The notes below the pieces were generated by a model, which saw nothing but the letters and a program-made list of their open reading frames with translations, was not told where the DNA came from and ran no database searches. Both the position numbers and the translations under genes were made by a program. A DNA stretch of 47,999 nt from an uncultured Eubacterium sp. (GTDB taxonomy: Bacteria; Bacillota; Clostridia; Lachnospirales; Lachnospiraceae): assembly GCA_934316845.1 (NCBI GenBank), contig CAKRDZ010000022.1, forward strand, positions 1 to 47,999, in the 5' to 3' direction. The first letter of the stretch is position 1, and every line of letters starts with the position of its first letter. Below, piece by piece: positions 31,756 through 41,680 of the stretch.

Positions 31756-34700
31756 CTATGCCATAAAATCCAGCAGCGACATCTGGTCTGTCTCTGGGAG
31801 ATCTCCCAGAATCCCCATCTCTGCCATCTTTTCAACAACCGTTCCTGATATCTTTGCACGTAGTTTGAAATTCTCACGGGATGAAAACGGCCCGTGTTTT
31901 GCCGCTTCAACGACACCTTCGGCCGCTTTTCCGCCCATTCCGTCAATGGTACTGAGTGCCGGCATCAGTTTTCCGTCGATCACCTGAAAATGACTGGCTT
32001 TCGCACGGAAAATATCGATCGGCATAAATTCAAACCCTCTCGCATACATCTCCTGTACGATCTTCATATCATTATAACTATCCTGTTCTTTCTTTGACAA
32101 TTCATTATAACGTTTTTTATAATCCCGCATCGTCGTTTCCAGTTTCTCTTTTCCCTGACACATCAGCTGATAATCAAATGCTTTCGCACGGATACTGAAA
32201 AATGCCGCATAATATGCCAATGGATAAAATACTTTAAAATACGCAATACGAAATGCCATCATGACATAAGCGACCGCATGCGCCTTCGGGAACATGTATT
32301 TGATCCGTTTACAGGATTCGATATACCAGTCCTCGACACCGGCTTCCCGCATCGCATTTTCCATATCTTCCGTAAGTCCTTTTCCTTTACGGACACTTTC
32401 CATGATCTTAAATGCCAGACCATTTTCAACCCCTGTATGGATCAGATAGGTCATAATATCATCACGGGTACATATGGCAGTAGAAAGAGTACAATTTCCT
32501 TCCTTGATAAAATACTGGGCATTGTTCAGCCAAACGTCCGTACCATGTGACAATCCGGAAATTCGTACCAGATCCGAAAAATTCTTTGGCTTTGTATCGC
32601 GAAGCATCTGCATAACGAAATCCGTTCCAAATTCCGGGATACCAAGGCTTCCCAGATCACACCCCATCAACTCCTCCGGTGTGACACCGAGCGCTGAAGT
32701 ATTGGCAAATAATGACAAAACTTCCTGATTATCCAGGGAAATGGTTTTTGCATCAATTCCCGTCAGATCTTCGAGCATACGGATCATGGTCGGATCGTCG
32801 TGTCCGAGTATGTCAAGTTTCAATAAGTTATGGTCAATGGAATGGTAATCAAAATGCGTCGTAATGATCGGCGTATTCTGGTCATTTGCCGGATGCTGCA
32901 CCGGTGTAAATGTATAAATTTCCCAGCCAAACGGGAGTACAATGATTCCACCGGGATGCTGTCCGGTCGAGCGGCGGATTCCCACACAGCCCTCAATGAT
33001 CCGCTCAATCTCCTCATTTCGCTTATGCTGACCACGTTCTTCAAAATAATTTTTGACATATCCATAGGCCGTTTTATCTGCCAGTGTAGCGATCGTTCCG
33101 GCTCGGAATGTCTGGCCTGCTCCAAAAATAACTTCGGTATACGCGTGCGCCTTACTCTGATATTCTCCGGAGAAGTTTAAGTCGATGTCCGGCTCTTTGT
33201 CTCCGTAAAATCCAAGGAAGGTTTCAAATGGAATATCATGTCCCTCCTGAACAAGCGGTTCCCCACAGTTTGGACAAGTTCTCTGAGGCATATCACACCC
33301 GGAACTTCCGGCATATTTTTTTACCTCTTCCGAGTCAAAATCCACAAAATGGCATTTTTTACAGTAATAATGTGCCGGCAGCGGATTTACCTCCGTGATT
33401 CCGGACATCGTCGCTACAAACGACGATCCTACCGATCCACGCGATCCTACCAGATAGCCATCTTCGTTTGATTTCCACACCAGTTTCTGTGCAATAATAT
33501 ACATTACGGCAAATCCGTTTTTAATGATGGAATCCAGTTCATGATCCAGCCGGTTTTTTACCTGCGGCGGCAGCGGATCACCATACATACCGGTCGCCTT
33601 ATTGTAGCAGATATTTCGCAGTGTCTCATCCGACTTTGGAATAACCGGCGGACACTTGTCCGGATAAACCGGTGACATTTTTTCAATCCGGTCCGCGATC
33701 AGATTCGTATTCGTAACAACAACTTCAAACGCTTTTTCTTCCCCAAGATAGGAAAATTCTTCCAGCATTTCTTCCGTCGTGCGAAGATAAAGCGGCGGCT
33801 GGTCATCTGCGTCTTTCATCTTTTTTCCTGCAAATATGATCTTCCGGTAAATTTCATCCTCCGGATCCAGGAAATGCACATCACACGTCGCACAGACCGG
33901 TTTGTTGTATTTTTCACCGAGTGCTGCAATTTTTCGGTTCATATCTTTCAGATCTTCAAAACTGTGAATATTTTCCACACGTTCGCTCTCAATCATAAAT
34001 TTATTATTTCCGATCGGCTGGATCTCCAGATAATCATAAAAGTCCACCAGTTCTTTAATCCGGCTTTCCGGTGCTTCATCCAGAAGCGCACGGTACAGTT
34101 CGCCGGCTTCACAGGCAGATCCGATAATCAGTCCGTCGCGGTACTTTAAAAACATACTTTTTGGCACTCTCGGTTTCCTGTAAAAATAATCGAGATGCCC
34201 CATAGAAACGAGACGGTAAAGGTTGATTCTGCCCGTCTCATTTGCCGCAAGAATGATCGCATGAAAATATGGTTTCTTCTTCACGATATCCGCGGAACCA
34301 TTGGCAAAATCTGCCACTTCCTTCAAGGTATGTAATCCTTTTTCTTCTAACATTTCCACAAATTTCTCAAAGATTTCCGCCGTTGCGCCGGCATCGTCTA
34401 CTGCGCGGTGATGGTTTTCCAGTGAAATCTTCAATTTCTTTGCGATATTATCCAGTTTGTATTTGGCAAGTTCCGGAAAAAGCACACGGGCAAGCCCTAC
34501 AGTATCCACCACAGTAAAATCGGTCTCTAGCCCCTGTTCTTTCGCCTTCTGGCGGATAAATCCGTGGTCAAATCCGGCATTGTGCGCTACCAGCGCATTA
34601 TCACCAATAAATGCAAGAAACTCCGGAAGCACTTTTTCAATGACCGGCGCATCTTTTACCATATCATCCGTAATGGAAGTAAGTTCTGTAATCCGCTCCG

Positions 34701-36120
34701 GGATTTTCCGTTCCGGATTTACAAACGTACTGTATTTTTCACAAATTTTTCCATTTTTCACCCGAACCGCGCCGATTTCGATAATCTTATCATTTTCAGA
34801 CGAAAATCCGGTTGTTTCAAGGTCAAATACGACATACTCATCGCGCAGACTCTGCCCTTTTTCGTTATCAACGGCAAGATCATTCAGATCATCAACCAGA
34901 TACGCTTCGCAGCCATAGATGACCTTAAACGGATCGTCTTCCGGAAGTTTTAATCCCTCCAGCGCATGATTGGCATCCGGAAATGCCTGCACGACACCGT
35001 GATCCGTAATGGCTACCGCCGGATGTCCCCACTGGTGTGCCCGGCGTACCAGTTGATCCACATGGGTAATTCCATCCATATCACTCATCTGTGTATGCGC
35101 ATGAAGTTCCACTCGCTTGACCGGTGCATGGTCTTCCCTTCCGACACGGAACTCCTCAATCTCCTTCATTCCCATGATACTTCCGATGCGGATCTCCTTA
35201 TCATAAGAATCGAGACTTGCCACTCCTTTTACGCGGATAAAATTTCCTTTTTTTACCATGTCAAAGAAATTTGTCTCTGTGATCTGCTCATTTTTGATAA
35301 ATACTTTACAGACGATCGTGTCCGTATAATCTGTGATGGCAAAGGTCACGATCTGTTTTTCGCCTTTAATCTCGCGGCTCTCCACTTTTCGTATCATACC
35401 ATCGATCACGACTTCACCGATCTCATCCTGAATCTCTTTGATCGGTACAATGGTTCCCTCACAGTTTCTGCCGTAAAATACATCGACATCCCGCATATTC
35501 TTTTTGCGGTATACATTTTTCTTCGGCTCCCGTTTGACCCTCGGCACAGCCGGCTCTTCCTTTTTCGGTGCTTCCTGCCGTCTGACAACAAACGTCTCCG
35601 GCTCTTCCATTTTCTTCCGTTCATATTCTTTGAAACGGAACTCAATGGTAATATCCTTTCCAAAGCGCGTCAAAAATAAGGCGTGGAACCAATCCTGTAC
35701 CTGTTCCGCACGCCTTCTTGCCAAAAACGAATCCCCGCATGTGATGTACAGGGAATCTCCCTCACATTCAAACGGTTCCTCGCAAAATTCAATGGCATCT
35801 ACATAATCGATCTCCCGGAGTTCCTGTTTGATATCCGGCTCCGTCCGCTCCAAAATCTGGGAGAGCGACAGTCTTCCCAGATCCGGATACTGCATCCGTA
35901 TCTCCGGATGAAACCCCATCGGACGAAAGATCTGCTTATACAGCTGCTGCTCCATCTGATGGATCTCGCGGTATGGCATCCATTCTCCATTCTGACAGTA
36001 TACAAATACCATATTTTTTGACCGGGAGGCACTAATACGCTCTACCATTACCGATTCATATGTTGTTTTTAATTTATCTTTACAATCAAGTTTTGAAAAT
36101 GCACTCAAAAACTTTTCCAT
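31756..36120 (-). CDS. polC: DNA polymerase III alpha subunit, PolC type
   Basis: The 1454-residue replicative polymerase of low-GC Gram-positives. Domains in order: an N-terminal region (1-200), OB fold (about 235-315), PHP domain begun by VELHAHTQMSDMDG at about 337, and an inserted proofreading exonuclease at about 428-600 with FDLETTG (Asp433, Glu435) and AHNAGFDHGF. The PHP remainder follows. A four-cysteine zinc site CKKC...CPNC and then the polymerase core (EPDIDLNFSGEYQ, TGQHPGGI, FPKAHAVAYV) complete it. It ends the long minus-strand string that begins upstream of pyrH. Confidence 0.98.
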   Translation of the reverse strand: MEKFLSAFSKLDCKDKLKTTYESVMVERISASRSKNMVFVYCQNGEWMPYREIHQMEQQLYKQIFRPMGFHPEIRMQYPDLGRLSLSQILERTEPDIKQELREIDYVDAIEFCEEPFECEGDSLYITCGDSFLARRRAEQVQDWFHALFLTRFGKDITIEFRFKEYERKKMEEPETFVVRRQEAPKKEEPAVPRVKREPKKNVYRKKNMRDVDVFYGRNCEGTIVPIKEIQDEIGEVVIDGMIRKVESREIKGEKQIVTFAITDYTDTIVCKVFIKNEQITETNFFDMVKKGNFIRVKGVASLDSYDKEIRIGSIMGMKEIEEFRVGREDHAPVKRVELHAHTQMSDMDGITHVDQLVRRAHQWGHPAVAITDHGVVQAFPDANHALEGLKLPEDDPFKVIYGCEAYLVDDLNDLAVDNEKGQSLRDEYVVFDLETTGFSSENDKIIEIGAVRVKNGKICEKYSTFVNPERKIPERITELTSITDDMVKDAPVIEKVLPEFLAFIGDNALVAHNAGFDHGFIRQKAKEQGLETDFTVVDTVGLARVLFPELAKYKLDNIAKKLKISLENHHRAVDDAGATAEIFEKFVEMLEEKGLHTLKEVADFANGSADIVKKKPYFHAIILAANETGRINLYRLVSMGHLDYFYRKPRVPKSMFLKYRDGLIIGSACEAGELYRALLDEAPESRIKELVDFYDYLEIQPIGNNKFMIESERVENIHSFEDLKDMNRKIAALGEKYNKPVCATCDVHFLDPEDEIYRKIIFAGKKMKDADDQPPLYLRTTEEMLEEFSYLGEEKAFEVVVTNTNLIADRIEKMSPVYPDKCPPVIPKSDETLRNICYNKATGMYGDPLPPQVKNRLDHELDSIIKNGFAVMYIIAQKLVWKSNEDGYLVGSRGSVGSSFVATMSGITEVNPLPAHYYCKKCHFVDFDSEEVKKYAGSSGCDMPQRTCPNCGEPLVQEGHDIPFETFLGFYGDKEPDIDLNFSGEYQSKAHAYTEVIFGAGQTFRAGTIATLADKTAYGYVKNYFEERGQHKRNEEIERIIEGCVGIRRSTGQHPGGIIVLPFGWEIYTFTPVQHPANDQNTPIITTHFDYHSIDHNLLKLDILGHDDPTMIRMLEDLTGIDAKTISLDNQEVLSLFANTSALGVTPEELMGCDLGSLGIPEFGTDFVMQMLRDTKPKNFSDLVRISGLSHGTDVWLNNAQYFIKEGNCTLSTAICTRDDIMTYLIHTGVENGLAFKIMESVRKGKGLTEDMENAMREAGVEDWYIESCKRIKYMFPKAHAVAYVMMAFRIAYFKVFYPLAYYAAFFSIRAKAFDYQLMCQGKEKLETTMRDYKKRYNELSKKEQDSYNDMKIVQEMYARGFEFMPIDIFRAKASHFQVIDGKLMPALSTIDGMGGKAAEGVVEAAKHGPFSSRENFKLRAKISGTVVEKMAEMGILGDLPETDQMSLLDFMA

Positions 36121-36154
36121 CGTTCCCTCTCCTATCTTTCTGAATCATTGGAAA

Positions 36155-37204
36155 TTATTTCCAATTTTCAAGTTCTTCCCGTAACGCATCTAACAATTCG
36201 GATTCCGGCATCTTTCGGACAATCTCTCCCTTTTTGATCAAAAGACCTTCGCCTTTTCCGCCGGCAATTCCGATATCTGCTTCTCTTGCTTCTCCGGGAC
36301 CGTTTACAACACATCCCATAACTGCTACTTTGAGATCAAGATCAAAATCCGCAACCATTTTTTCTACTTTTGTGGCAAGTCCGATCAGATCAATCTGGGT
36401 ACGTCCGCACGTCGGGCAGGAAACAACACTGATACCCCCCTTTTTCAGTCCCAGTGATTTTAAGATCACATTGGCAGCACGGACTTCCTCCACCGGATCT
36501 CCCGTCAACGAAACACGGATCGTATCTCCAATTCCCTGATACAAAATATTTCCGATTCCTACTGCCGATTTTAAGCCTCCGGTAAACACCGTTCCGGATT
36601 CGGTAATTCCGACATGCAATGGATAATCTGTTTTTTCACGGATACACTCATGCGCCTTGATTCCATTTAAAACATCGGAGGATTTGATGCTGATGACAAG
36701 ATTTTCATACCCCATTTCTTCAATGATATGCACCTTGTCAAGGGCACTCTCCACAAGGGCTTCCGGTGTCACACCCCTATATTTTTCCAATAAATGTTTT
36801 TCCAGCGAACCGCTGTTTACGCCGACACGGATCGGCACTTCATGCTCCCGGCACGTATCTACCACCGCCTGAATCCGGGATCTGTCTCCGATATTTCCGG
36901 GATTGATACGGATTTTATCTGCCCCGTTATTCACTGCCTCAATTGCCAGCCGATAGTCAAAATGAATATCCGCGACAAGAGGGATCGAAATCTGTTTTTT
37001 AATCTCAGAAATTGCCTTTGCCGCCTCCATCGTAGGCACTGCCACACGAATGATATCACATCCTGCCACTGTCAGTTCGCGGATCTGGCGCACAGTCGCT
37101 TCCACATCCTCTGTCTTTGTATTTGTCATTGACTGGATAGCGATCGGATTCTCTCCGCCGATCGTCACCGATCCAATTCTAATCTCTCTCGTCTTCATCC
37201 GCAT
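36155..37204 (-). CDS. ispG: 4-hydroxy-3-methylbut-2-enyl diphosphate synthase
   Basis: IspG (GcpE) makes HMBPP in the MEP isoprenoid pathway using a [4Fe-4S] cluster. The 349-residue protein has IAIQSMTNTKTEDV, LVADIHFDYRLA, KIRINPGNIG, HVGITESGT, and the cluster cysteines in SCPTCGRTQ and GCVVNGPGEA. ATG 37204 is preferred, since GAAGG lies eight bases upstream and the GTG at 37213 overlaps that site. It is between rseP and polC. Confidence 0.97.
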   Translation of the reverse strand: MRMKTREIRIGSVTIGGENPIAIQSMTNTKTEDVEATVRQIRELTVAGCDIIRVAVPTMEAAKAISEIKKQISIPLVADIHFDYRLAIEAVNNGADKIRINPGNIGDRSRIQAVVDTCREHEVPIRVGVNSGSLEKHLLEKYRGVTPEALVESALDKVHIIEEMGYENLVISIKSSDVLNGIKAHECIREKTDYPLHVGITESGTVFTGGLKSAVGIGNILYQGIGDTIRVSLTGDPVEEVRAANVILKSLGLKKGGISVVSCPTCGRTQIDLIGLATKVEKMVADFDLDLKVAVMGCVVNGPGEAREADIGIAGGKGEGLLIKKGEIVRKMPESELLDALREELENWK

Positions 37205-37218
37205 AGTCTGCACCTTCT

Positions 37219-38343
37219 TTAATGGATTATTTTCAAAATATCATTGGCGAGAATCACTACCATCAGTCCCATGAGCAGCATAAATCCGCCAACATTAACA
37301 TAATTTTCAAATTTTTCCGGCAGCGGTTTTCTGCGGATTCCCTCAATGATCAAAAACAACAGTCGTCCGCCGTCCAATGCCGGGATTGGCAGCAGGTTCA
37401 TCACACCCAGGTTTGCCGTCAGCATAATACCAAAACTTAAAATATTCAAAACGACGTATTTGATGCCGTCCGCCTTACTTTCCTGTACCACATTACCGAC
37501 TGCCTGCACAATTCCTACCGGACCGGAAACATCTTTGGCGCTCACACGGCCTTTGATCATCTGTCCGAGACTTTCTACGGTAGTACAGATCCAGAATTTA
37601 ACTTCATAGGCTGAATACTTAATGAGATTCAGACCGCCGATGCGCTCTCTCGTACCATAGGCAAATCCCATGCGGTAACTCTCGTTTCCCTTGTCATCTT
37701 TTACCAGTTTTGGTGTTACCGTCTGTGTAATCTCTTCTCCGTTTCGATCCATCGTGATCGTGACCGGTGCATCGGAAAGCGGATGAAACATGAGATAATA
37801 ACTCAGTTCACGGTTGACAACAATGTGTTTGCCATCAAATTCCTTTATGACATCGCCATCCTGAAATCCTGCTTCTGCCATCGGCATGCCTGCCTCCAGA
37901 TTGGAAATTTCCGCCTTGTCATAACCTGCCATCCCAAGAAGGATCAGCGCCAGTACAAACGCAAGGATAAAGTTAAAAAACGGGCCGGCAAAAATGACTG
38001 CCATACGCGCCAGCACACTCTTTTTCCCAAATGCGCGGTCATCCTCAATATTTTCCATCTCACCGAGCATCATACAGGATCCACCAAATGGAAGGATTTT
38101 CCAGGAATACAGCGTATGGTCTTTGAATTCCTCATGTTCTTCAAAATAATTGGTCGAACCAAAAAACTTTACACGATTTCCCTTGTCTGTTTTTGCAAAA
38201 GAAATGATCCGCGGCCCCATTCCCAGTGAAAACTCGATCACGCCGACTTTATTCGCTTTTGCTACTAAAAAATGTCCCAATTCATGAAATAATATAATCG
38301 CACTAAACAAAAGAATGGCGATTAAAATATTACTGATTCCCAT
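37219..38343 (-). CDS. rseP: RseP-type site-2 intramembrane zinc protease
   Basis: A 374-residue M50 protease (RasP in Bacillus) that cuts anti-sigma factors and remnant signal peptides within the membrane. The zinc motif HELGH is at residues 20-24 in the first membrane helix. The second metal motif, PIPALDGGR, is near residue 325, and a PDZ-like domain lies between (about 150-235). ATG 38343 has GAGG six bases upstream; the ATG at 38355 overlaps that site. It lies in the usual dxr-rseP-ispG order. Confidence 0.96.
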   Translation of the reverse strand: MGISNILIAILLFSAIILFHELGHFLVAKANKVGVIEFSLGMGPRIISFAKTDKGNRVKFFGSTNYFEEHEEFKDHTLYSWKILPFGGSCMMLGEMENIEDDRAFGKKSVLARMAVIFAGPFFNFILAFVLALILLGMAGYDKAEISNLEAGMPMAEAGFQDGDVIKEFDGKHIVVNRELSYYLMFHPLSDAPVTITMDRNGEEITQTVTPKLVKDDKGNESYRMGFAYGTRERIGGLNLIKYSAYEVKFWICTTVESLGQMIKGRVSAKDVSGPVGIVQAVGNVVQESKADGIKYVVLNILSFGIMLTANLGVMNLLPIPALDGGRLLFLIIEGIRRKPLPEKFENYVNVGGFMLLMGLMVVILANDILKIIH

Positions 38344-38360
38344 AGTCAACCTCATTTCTA

Positions 38361-39527
38361 TTATTTGATAATGTTACGATCCTTTTCTAACAAAGTATAT
38401 GTTTCCTGCTCTGTTTTCAGTATCTCTTCCAAGGCCGGATTTTGAATAGTCGAATGGTGTTCCATCGCGTATTCGATCCACCGGTAAATATCCGTAAAAG
38501 AGATTTCACGGTTTAAAAATTTTGCCACTGCATATTCATTGGCGGCATTCATAACGGTTGTCATCGAACCACCTCTGCGAAATGCCTCCGAAGCCAGTTC
38601 AATCCCCCGTAGTGCCGGATTCGGCTTTGCAAAATGAATGCTCTGCAGCTGTTCAAACTGCAGGCGTTCCCCGCCAAGAAATGCCCGCTTTGGATAAAGC
38701 ATAGCATACTGAATTGGCAATTTCATGTCAGGAGTTCCCATCTGGGCGATCACCGCACCGTCCTGAAACTGTACCATTGAATGAATCACACTGTTTGGCT
38801 GTACCAAGACGTGAATCTTTTCAATCGGAACCTGAAACAGCCAGCATGCTTCAATGATCTCCAGTCCCTTATTGATCATGGTAGCAGAATCAATGGTAAT
38901 TTTTTTCCCCATTGACCAGTTTGGATGCGCAAGCGCCTGATCTACCGTCACATCTGCAAGCTGTGCGGCAGTCAGATTACGAAACGGTCCGCCCGATGCG
39001 GTCAGTAAGATCTCTTCAATCTCATCGTGGGCACCACTTTGCAGACATTGAAAAATGGCGGAATGCTCACTGTCAACCGGATACAGATTTACCTGATATC
39101 GGTTTTTGTAATCCATGATCAAATGTCCCGCCGTCACTAAAGTCTCTTTATTTGCAAGTGCAATATCTTTTTTCTTCTGAATGGCTTTTATTACCGGCTG
39201 CAAACCAATCATGCCAACCATCGCTGCCACCACAAGATCAACTTCCTCGTGTGTTGCACAGGCAACAAATCCATCCATTTCTGCTGTTATTTCCGGTTCT
39301 TCCATTCCCTTTTCTTTTAATCTCTGCTTTAATTTCCGGCTGCCTTCCGCAGACTTTACTGCCACGATCTGCGGATGAAATTCGGCAATCTGATCCGCTA
39401 ATAATGTAATATTATCTCCTGCGGTAAGAGCAGTTACCTGAAACTCAGACCGGTTTCCCCGAACCACTTCCAGAGTCTGCGTTCCGATCGACCCGGTCGA
39501 ACCAAGAATACACAGTCGCTTCATCAT
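38361..39527 (-). CDS. dxr: 1-deoxy-D-xylulose 5-phosphate reductoisomerase
   Basis: Dxr makes 2-C-methyl-D-erythritol 4-phosphate with NADPH, the committed step of the MEP pathway. The 388-residue protein begins with the NADPH site LGSTGSIGTQTLEV. KDIALANKETLV, PVDSEHSAIFQCL with the metal-binding residues, and ASGGPFR follow. WSMGKKITIDSATM and the C-terminal helical domain (NAANEYAVAKFL) complete the family pattern. A GGGAGG site precedes the start. It is 15 bases after cdsA. Confidence 0.97.
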   Translation of the reverse strand: MMKRLCILGSTGSIGTQTLEVVRGNRSEFQVTALTAGDNITLLADQIAEFHPQIVAVKSAEGSRKLKQRLKEKGMEEPEITAEMDGFVACATHEEVDLVVAAMVGMIGLQPVIKAIQKKKDIALANKETLVTAGHLIMDYKNRYQVNLYPVDSEHSAIFQCLQSGAHDEIEEILLTASGGPFRNLTAAQLADVTVDQALAHPNWSMGKKITIDSATMINKGLEIIEACWLFQVPIEKIHVLVQPNSVIHSMVQFQDGAVIAQMGTPDMKLPIQYAMLYPKRAFLGGERLQFEQLQSIHFAKPNPALRGIELASEAFRRGGSMTTVMNAANEYAVAKFLNREISFTDIYRWIEYAMEHHSTIQNPALEEILKTEQETYTLLEKDRNIIK

Positions 39528-39542
39528 TTTATCCTCCCTTGT

Positions 39543-40349
39543 TTAAACAATAAATAATAGTATAATGTAATATACCAGCGGTGCGGTAAAAAGAATACTG
39601 TCAAAACGATCCATGATCCCTCCATGTCCCGGAATCAGGTTACTGTAATCTTTGATGCCATAATTTCTTTTGATCGCCGACGCCGCCAGATCTCCGATCT
39701 GGGAAACGACCGAACAAACCGCTCCGCATATGAACAGAAGAATGTGTTCATTTACACCAAGCAGTGTATCCACTCCCTCCGGAAGGAAAAAGGAATATAC
39801 CAAAGCAAGCAGCGCAGTCCCCACAACACCGCCAATACAGCCTTCGATGGTTTTCTTTGGACTCAGTTCTGAAAAATGGTGTCTGCCGATAAGCATTCCG
39901 GTAAGGTACGCAAACGTGTCAGAACCGGAAGCCCCGATAATAACCAGCCACACAAACCAGTTGCCATATGGCAGTTCACGGGTCTGATAAACAAAAGAGA
40001 TCAATACAGCCACATATACGATCGGTAAAAATGCCAGTCCGACCTGCTTGGCATCGTATTTTGGATAGGAAAACACATAACTTGTTAAAAGCAGGATCAG
40101 CATAAGTACGAGCCAAAGCGTAAAATACTGTTGTTTTTCCAAATACAGCATGACATAATAACTGGCAGTGGCAAGATAACTCACTGCTCCCAATGGGGTT
40201 TTATGCAGGGAATCGACTTTTAATATTTCATAAGTCCCTCCGATTGCAACAACCGCACTGGCTGCCAGCAAAAAATCGCCTCCTGTTACAAGTGCGATTG
40301 CTGCAAATGCCAATAGTATGACTGCACTGATAAATCTCTTGACAAACAT
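39543..40349 (-). CDS. cdsA: Phosphatidate cytidylyltransferase
   Basis: CdsA makes CDP-diacylglycerol from phosphatidic acid and CTP for phospholipid synthesis. The 268-residue protein has about seven membrane segments. The C-terminal family signature is visible as SAIKRNYGIKDYSNLIPGH followed by GGIMDRFDS. It is between uppS and dxr, the conserved frr-uppS-cdsA-dxr order. Confidence 0.96.
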   Translation of the reverse strand: MFVKRFISAVILLAFAAIALVTGGDFLLAASAVVAIGGTYEILKVDSLHKTPLGAVSYLATASYYVMLYLEKQQYFTLWLVLMLILLLTSYVFSYPKYDAKQVGLAFLPIVYVAVLISFVYQTRELPYGNWFVWLVIIGASGSDTFAYLTGMLIGRHHFSELSPKKTIEGCIGGVVGTALLALVYSFFLPEGVDTLLGVNEHILLFICGAVCSVVSQIGDLAASAIKRNYGIKDYSNLIPGHGGIMDRFDSILFTAPLVYYIILLFIV

Positions 40350-40370
40350 AATAAAACTCCATTCAACTCT

Positions 40371-41087
40371 TTATTTTACTCCGCCAAACCTGCGGTCTCT
40401 CTTGTTATAATAGGCAATTGCCTTTTCCAGCTCTTTTTTGTTGAAATCCGGCCAGAGCACATCGGTAAAATAAAACTCCGTATATGCTAACTGCCATAAA
40501 AGAAAGTTCGATAAGCGTTCTTCGCCGCTGGTCCGGATCAACAGATCCGGATCCGGGATTCCCTTTGTATCCAGCTGCGCTGCAAATACTTCTTCTGTGA
40601 TCTGTTCGGGATCCAGTTCTCCGTCTTTTGCCTCTTTCGCCATCTTCCGGACTGCACGAAGCATCTCATCCCGGCTTCCGTAATTTAACGCCACCTGAAA
40701 ATGCAGGCCGGTATTATTTTTGGAAATTTCTTCCAATTCCAAAATGCTCTGTTTCAGGTCATCCTCTAACGGAGTTATGTCACCAAGCACATGGACACAC
40801 ATATTGTTTTTCGTGCTTCGTTTGATACAATCTTTCAGATAGCGGCGGAGCAGCTTCATAAGAGCATCTACTTCATCCTGCGGGCGTTTCCAGTTTTCCG
40901 TGGAAAACGCATATACCGTCAGGTATTTGATCCCCAGATTCCAGGCATCTTCACAGATCTGTTCCACCGTCTGGCTTCCCGCAACATGTCCTGCCTTTCT
41001 CGGAAGCAGACGTTTTTTGGCCCAGCGTCCGTTTCCGTCTAAGATAATGGCTACATGCTCCGGCACCTGTAACTTTGTCTCACTCAT
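40371..41087 (-). CDS. uppS: Undecaprenyl diphosphate synthase (cis-isoprenyl transferase)
   Basis: UppS builds the C55 lipid carrier used for peptidoglycan. The 238-residue protein has the N-terminal IILDGNGRWAKKR with the metal-binding aspartate, RKAGHVAGS, YAFSTENWKRP and the C-terminal RTSGEERLSNFLLWQLAY. ATG 41087 is preferred over the TTG at 41093, because AAAGGAG lies directly before that TTG. It is 11 bases after frr. Confidence 0.97.
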   Translation of the reverse strand: MSETKLQVPEHVAIILDGNGRWAKKRLLPRKAGHVAGSQTVEQICEDAWNLGIKYLTVYAFSTENWKRPQDEVDALMKLLRRYLKDCIKRSTKNNMCVHVLGDITPLEDDLKQSILELEEISKNNTGLHFQVALNYGSRDEMLRAVRKMAKEAKDGELDPEQITEEVFAAQLDTKGIPDPDLLIRTSGEERLSNFLLWQLAYTEFYFTDVLWPDFNKKELEKAIAYYNKRDRRFGGVK

Positions 41088-41098
41088 AGACAACTCCT

Positions 41099-41647
41099 TT
41101 ATACCGTCATTACTTCAGTTGATTTTGCCTCAATCGCATCATCAATCTTTGCAACAAATTTATCGGTCAATTTCTGGATCTTATCTTCTAACTGTTTCTG
41201 CTCATCCTCAGAAATCTCATTTGCCTTATTTTCCTTTTTGATCGTGTCATTGGCATCACGACGCACATTACGGACTGCCACTTTGGCATTTTCGCCTTTT
41301 TTCTTTACATCTTTTACCAATTCCTTACGGCGTTCCTCGGTGAGCTCCGGAAAAACAAGACGGATCACTTTTCCATCATTTGCCGGTGTCAATCCGATAT
41401 CGGATGCCAGAATTGCTTTCTCGATGTCTTTGATCAGACTTGCTTCCCAAGGCTGGATCTGTATCATACGAGCTTCCGGTACAGAGATGTTTGCCACACT
41501 CTGCAGTGAAGATGGGGTTCCGTAATAATCCACCTGGATTTTATCCAGAATATGCGGATTGGCACGTCCTGCACGAATGGAAACATACTCTTCCTGCAGA
41601 TTTGATAATGTCTTTTCCATTTTGTCTTCATATACTTTAATATCCAT
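41099..41647 (-). CDS. frr: Ribosome recycling factor
   Basis: RRF, with EF-G, splits ribosomes after termination. The 182-residue protein has the family pattern: SIRAGRANPHILD, VDYYGTPSSLQSVANISVPE, IRLVFPELTEERRKELVK and VAVRNVRRDANDTIKK. Its length is typical. It lies between pyrH (33 bases) and uppS. Confidence 0.98.
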   Translation of the reverse strand: MDIKVYEDKMEKTLSNLQEEYVSIRAGRANPHILDKIQVDYYGTPSSLQSVANISVPEARMIQIQPWEASLIKDIEKAILASDIGLTPANDGKVIRLVFPELTEERRKELVKDVKKKGENAKVAVRNVRRDANDTIKKENKANEISEDEQKQLEDKIQKLTDKFVAKIDDAIEAKSTEVMTV

Positions 41648-41680
41648 TTTTAATATCCTCTCTTTATCTCATTTTCTAAC

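Noticed and set aside
34966..35679. Plus-strand frame of 237 codons opposite polC
   Set aside because: Shadow of the PHP and OB region of PolC; no independent evidence for coding.
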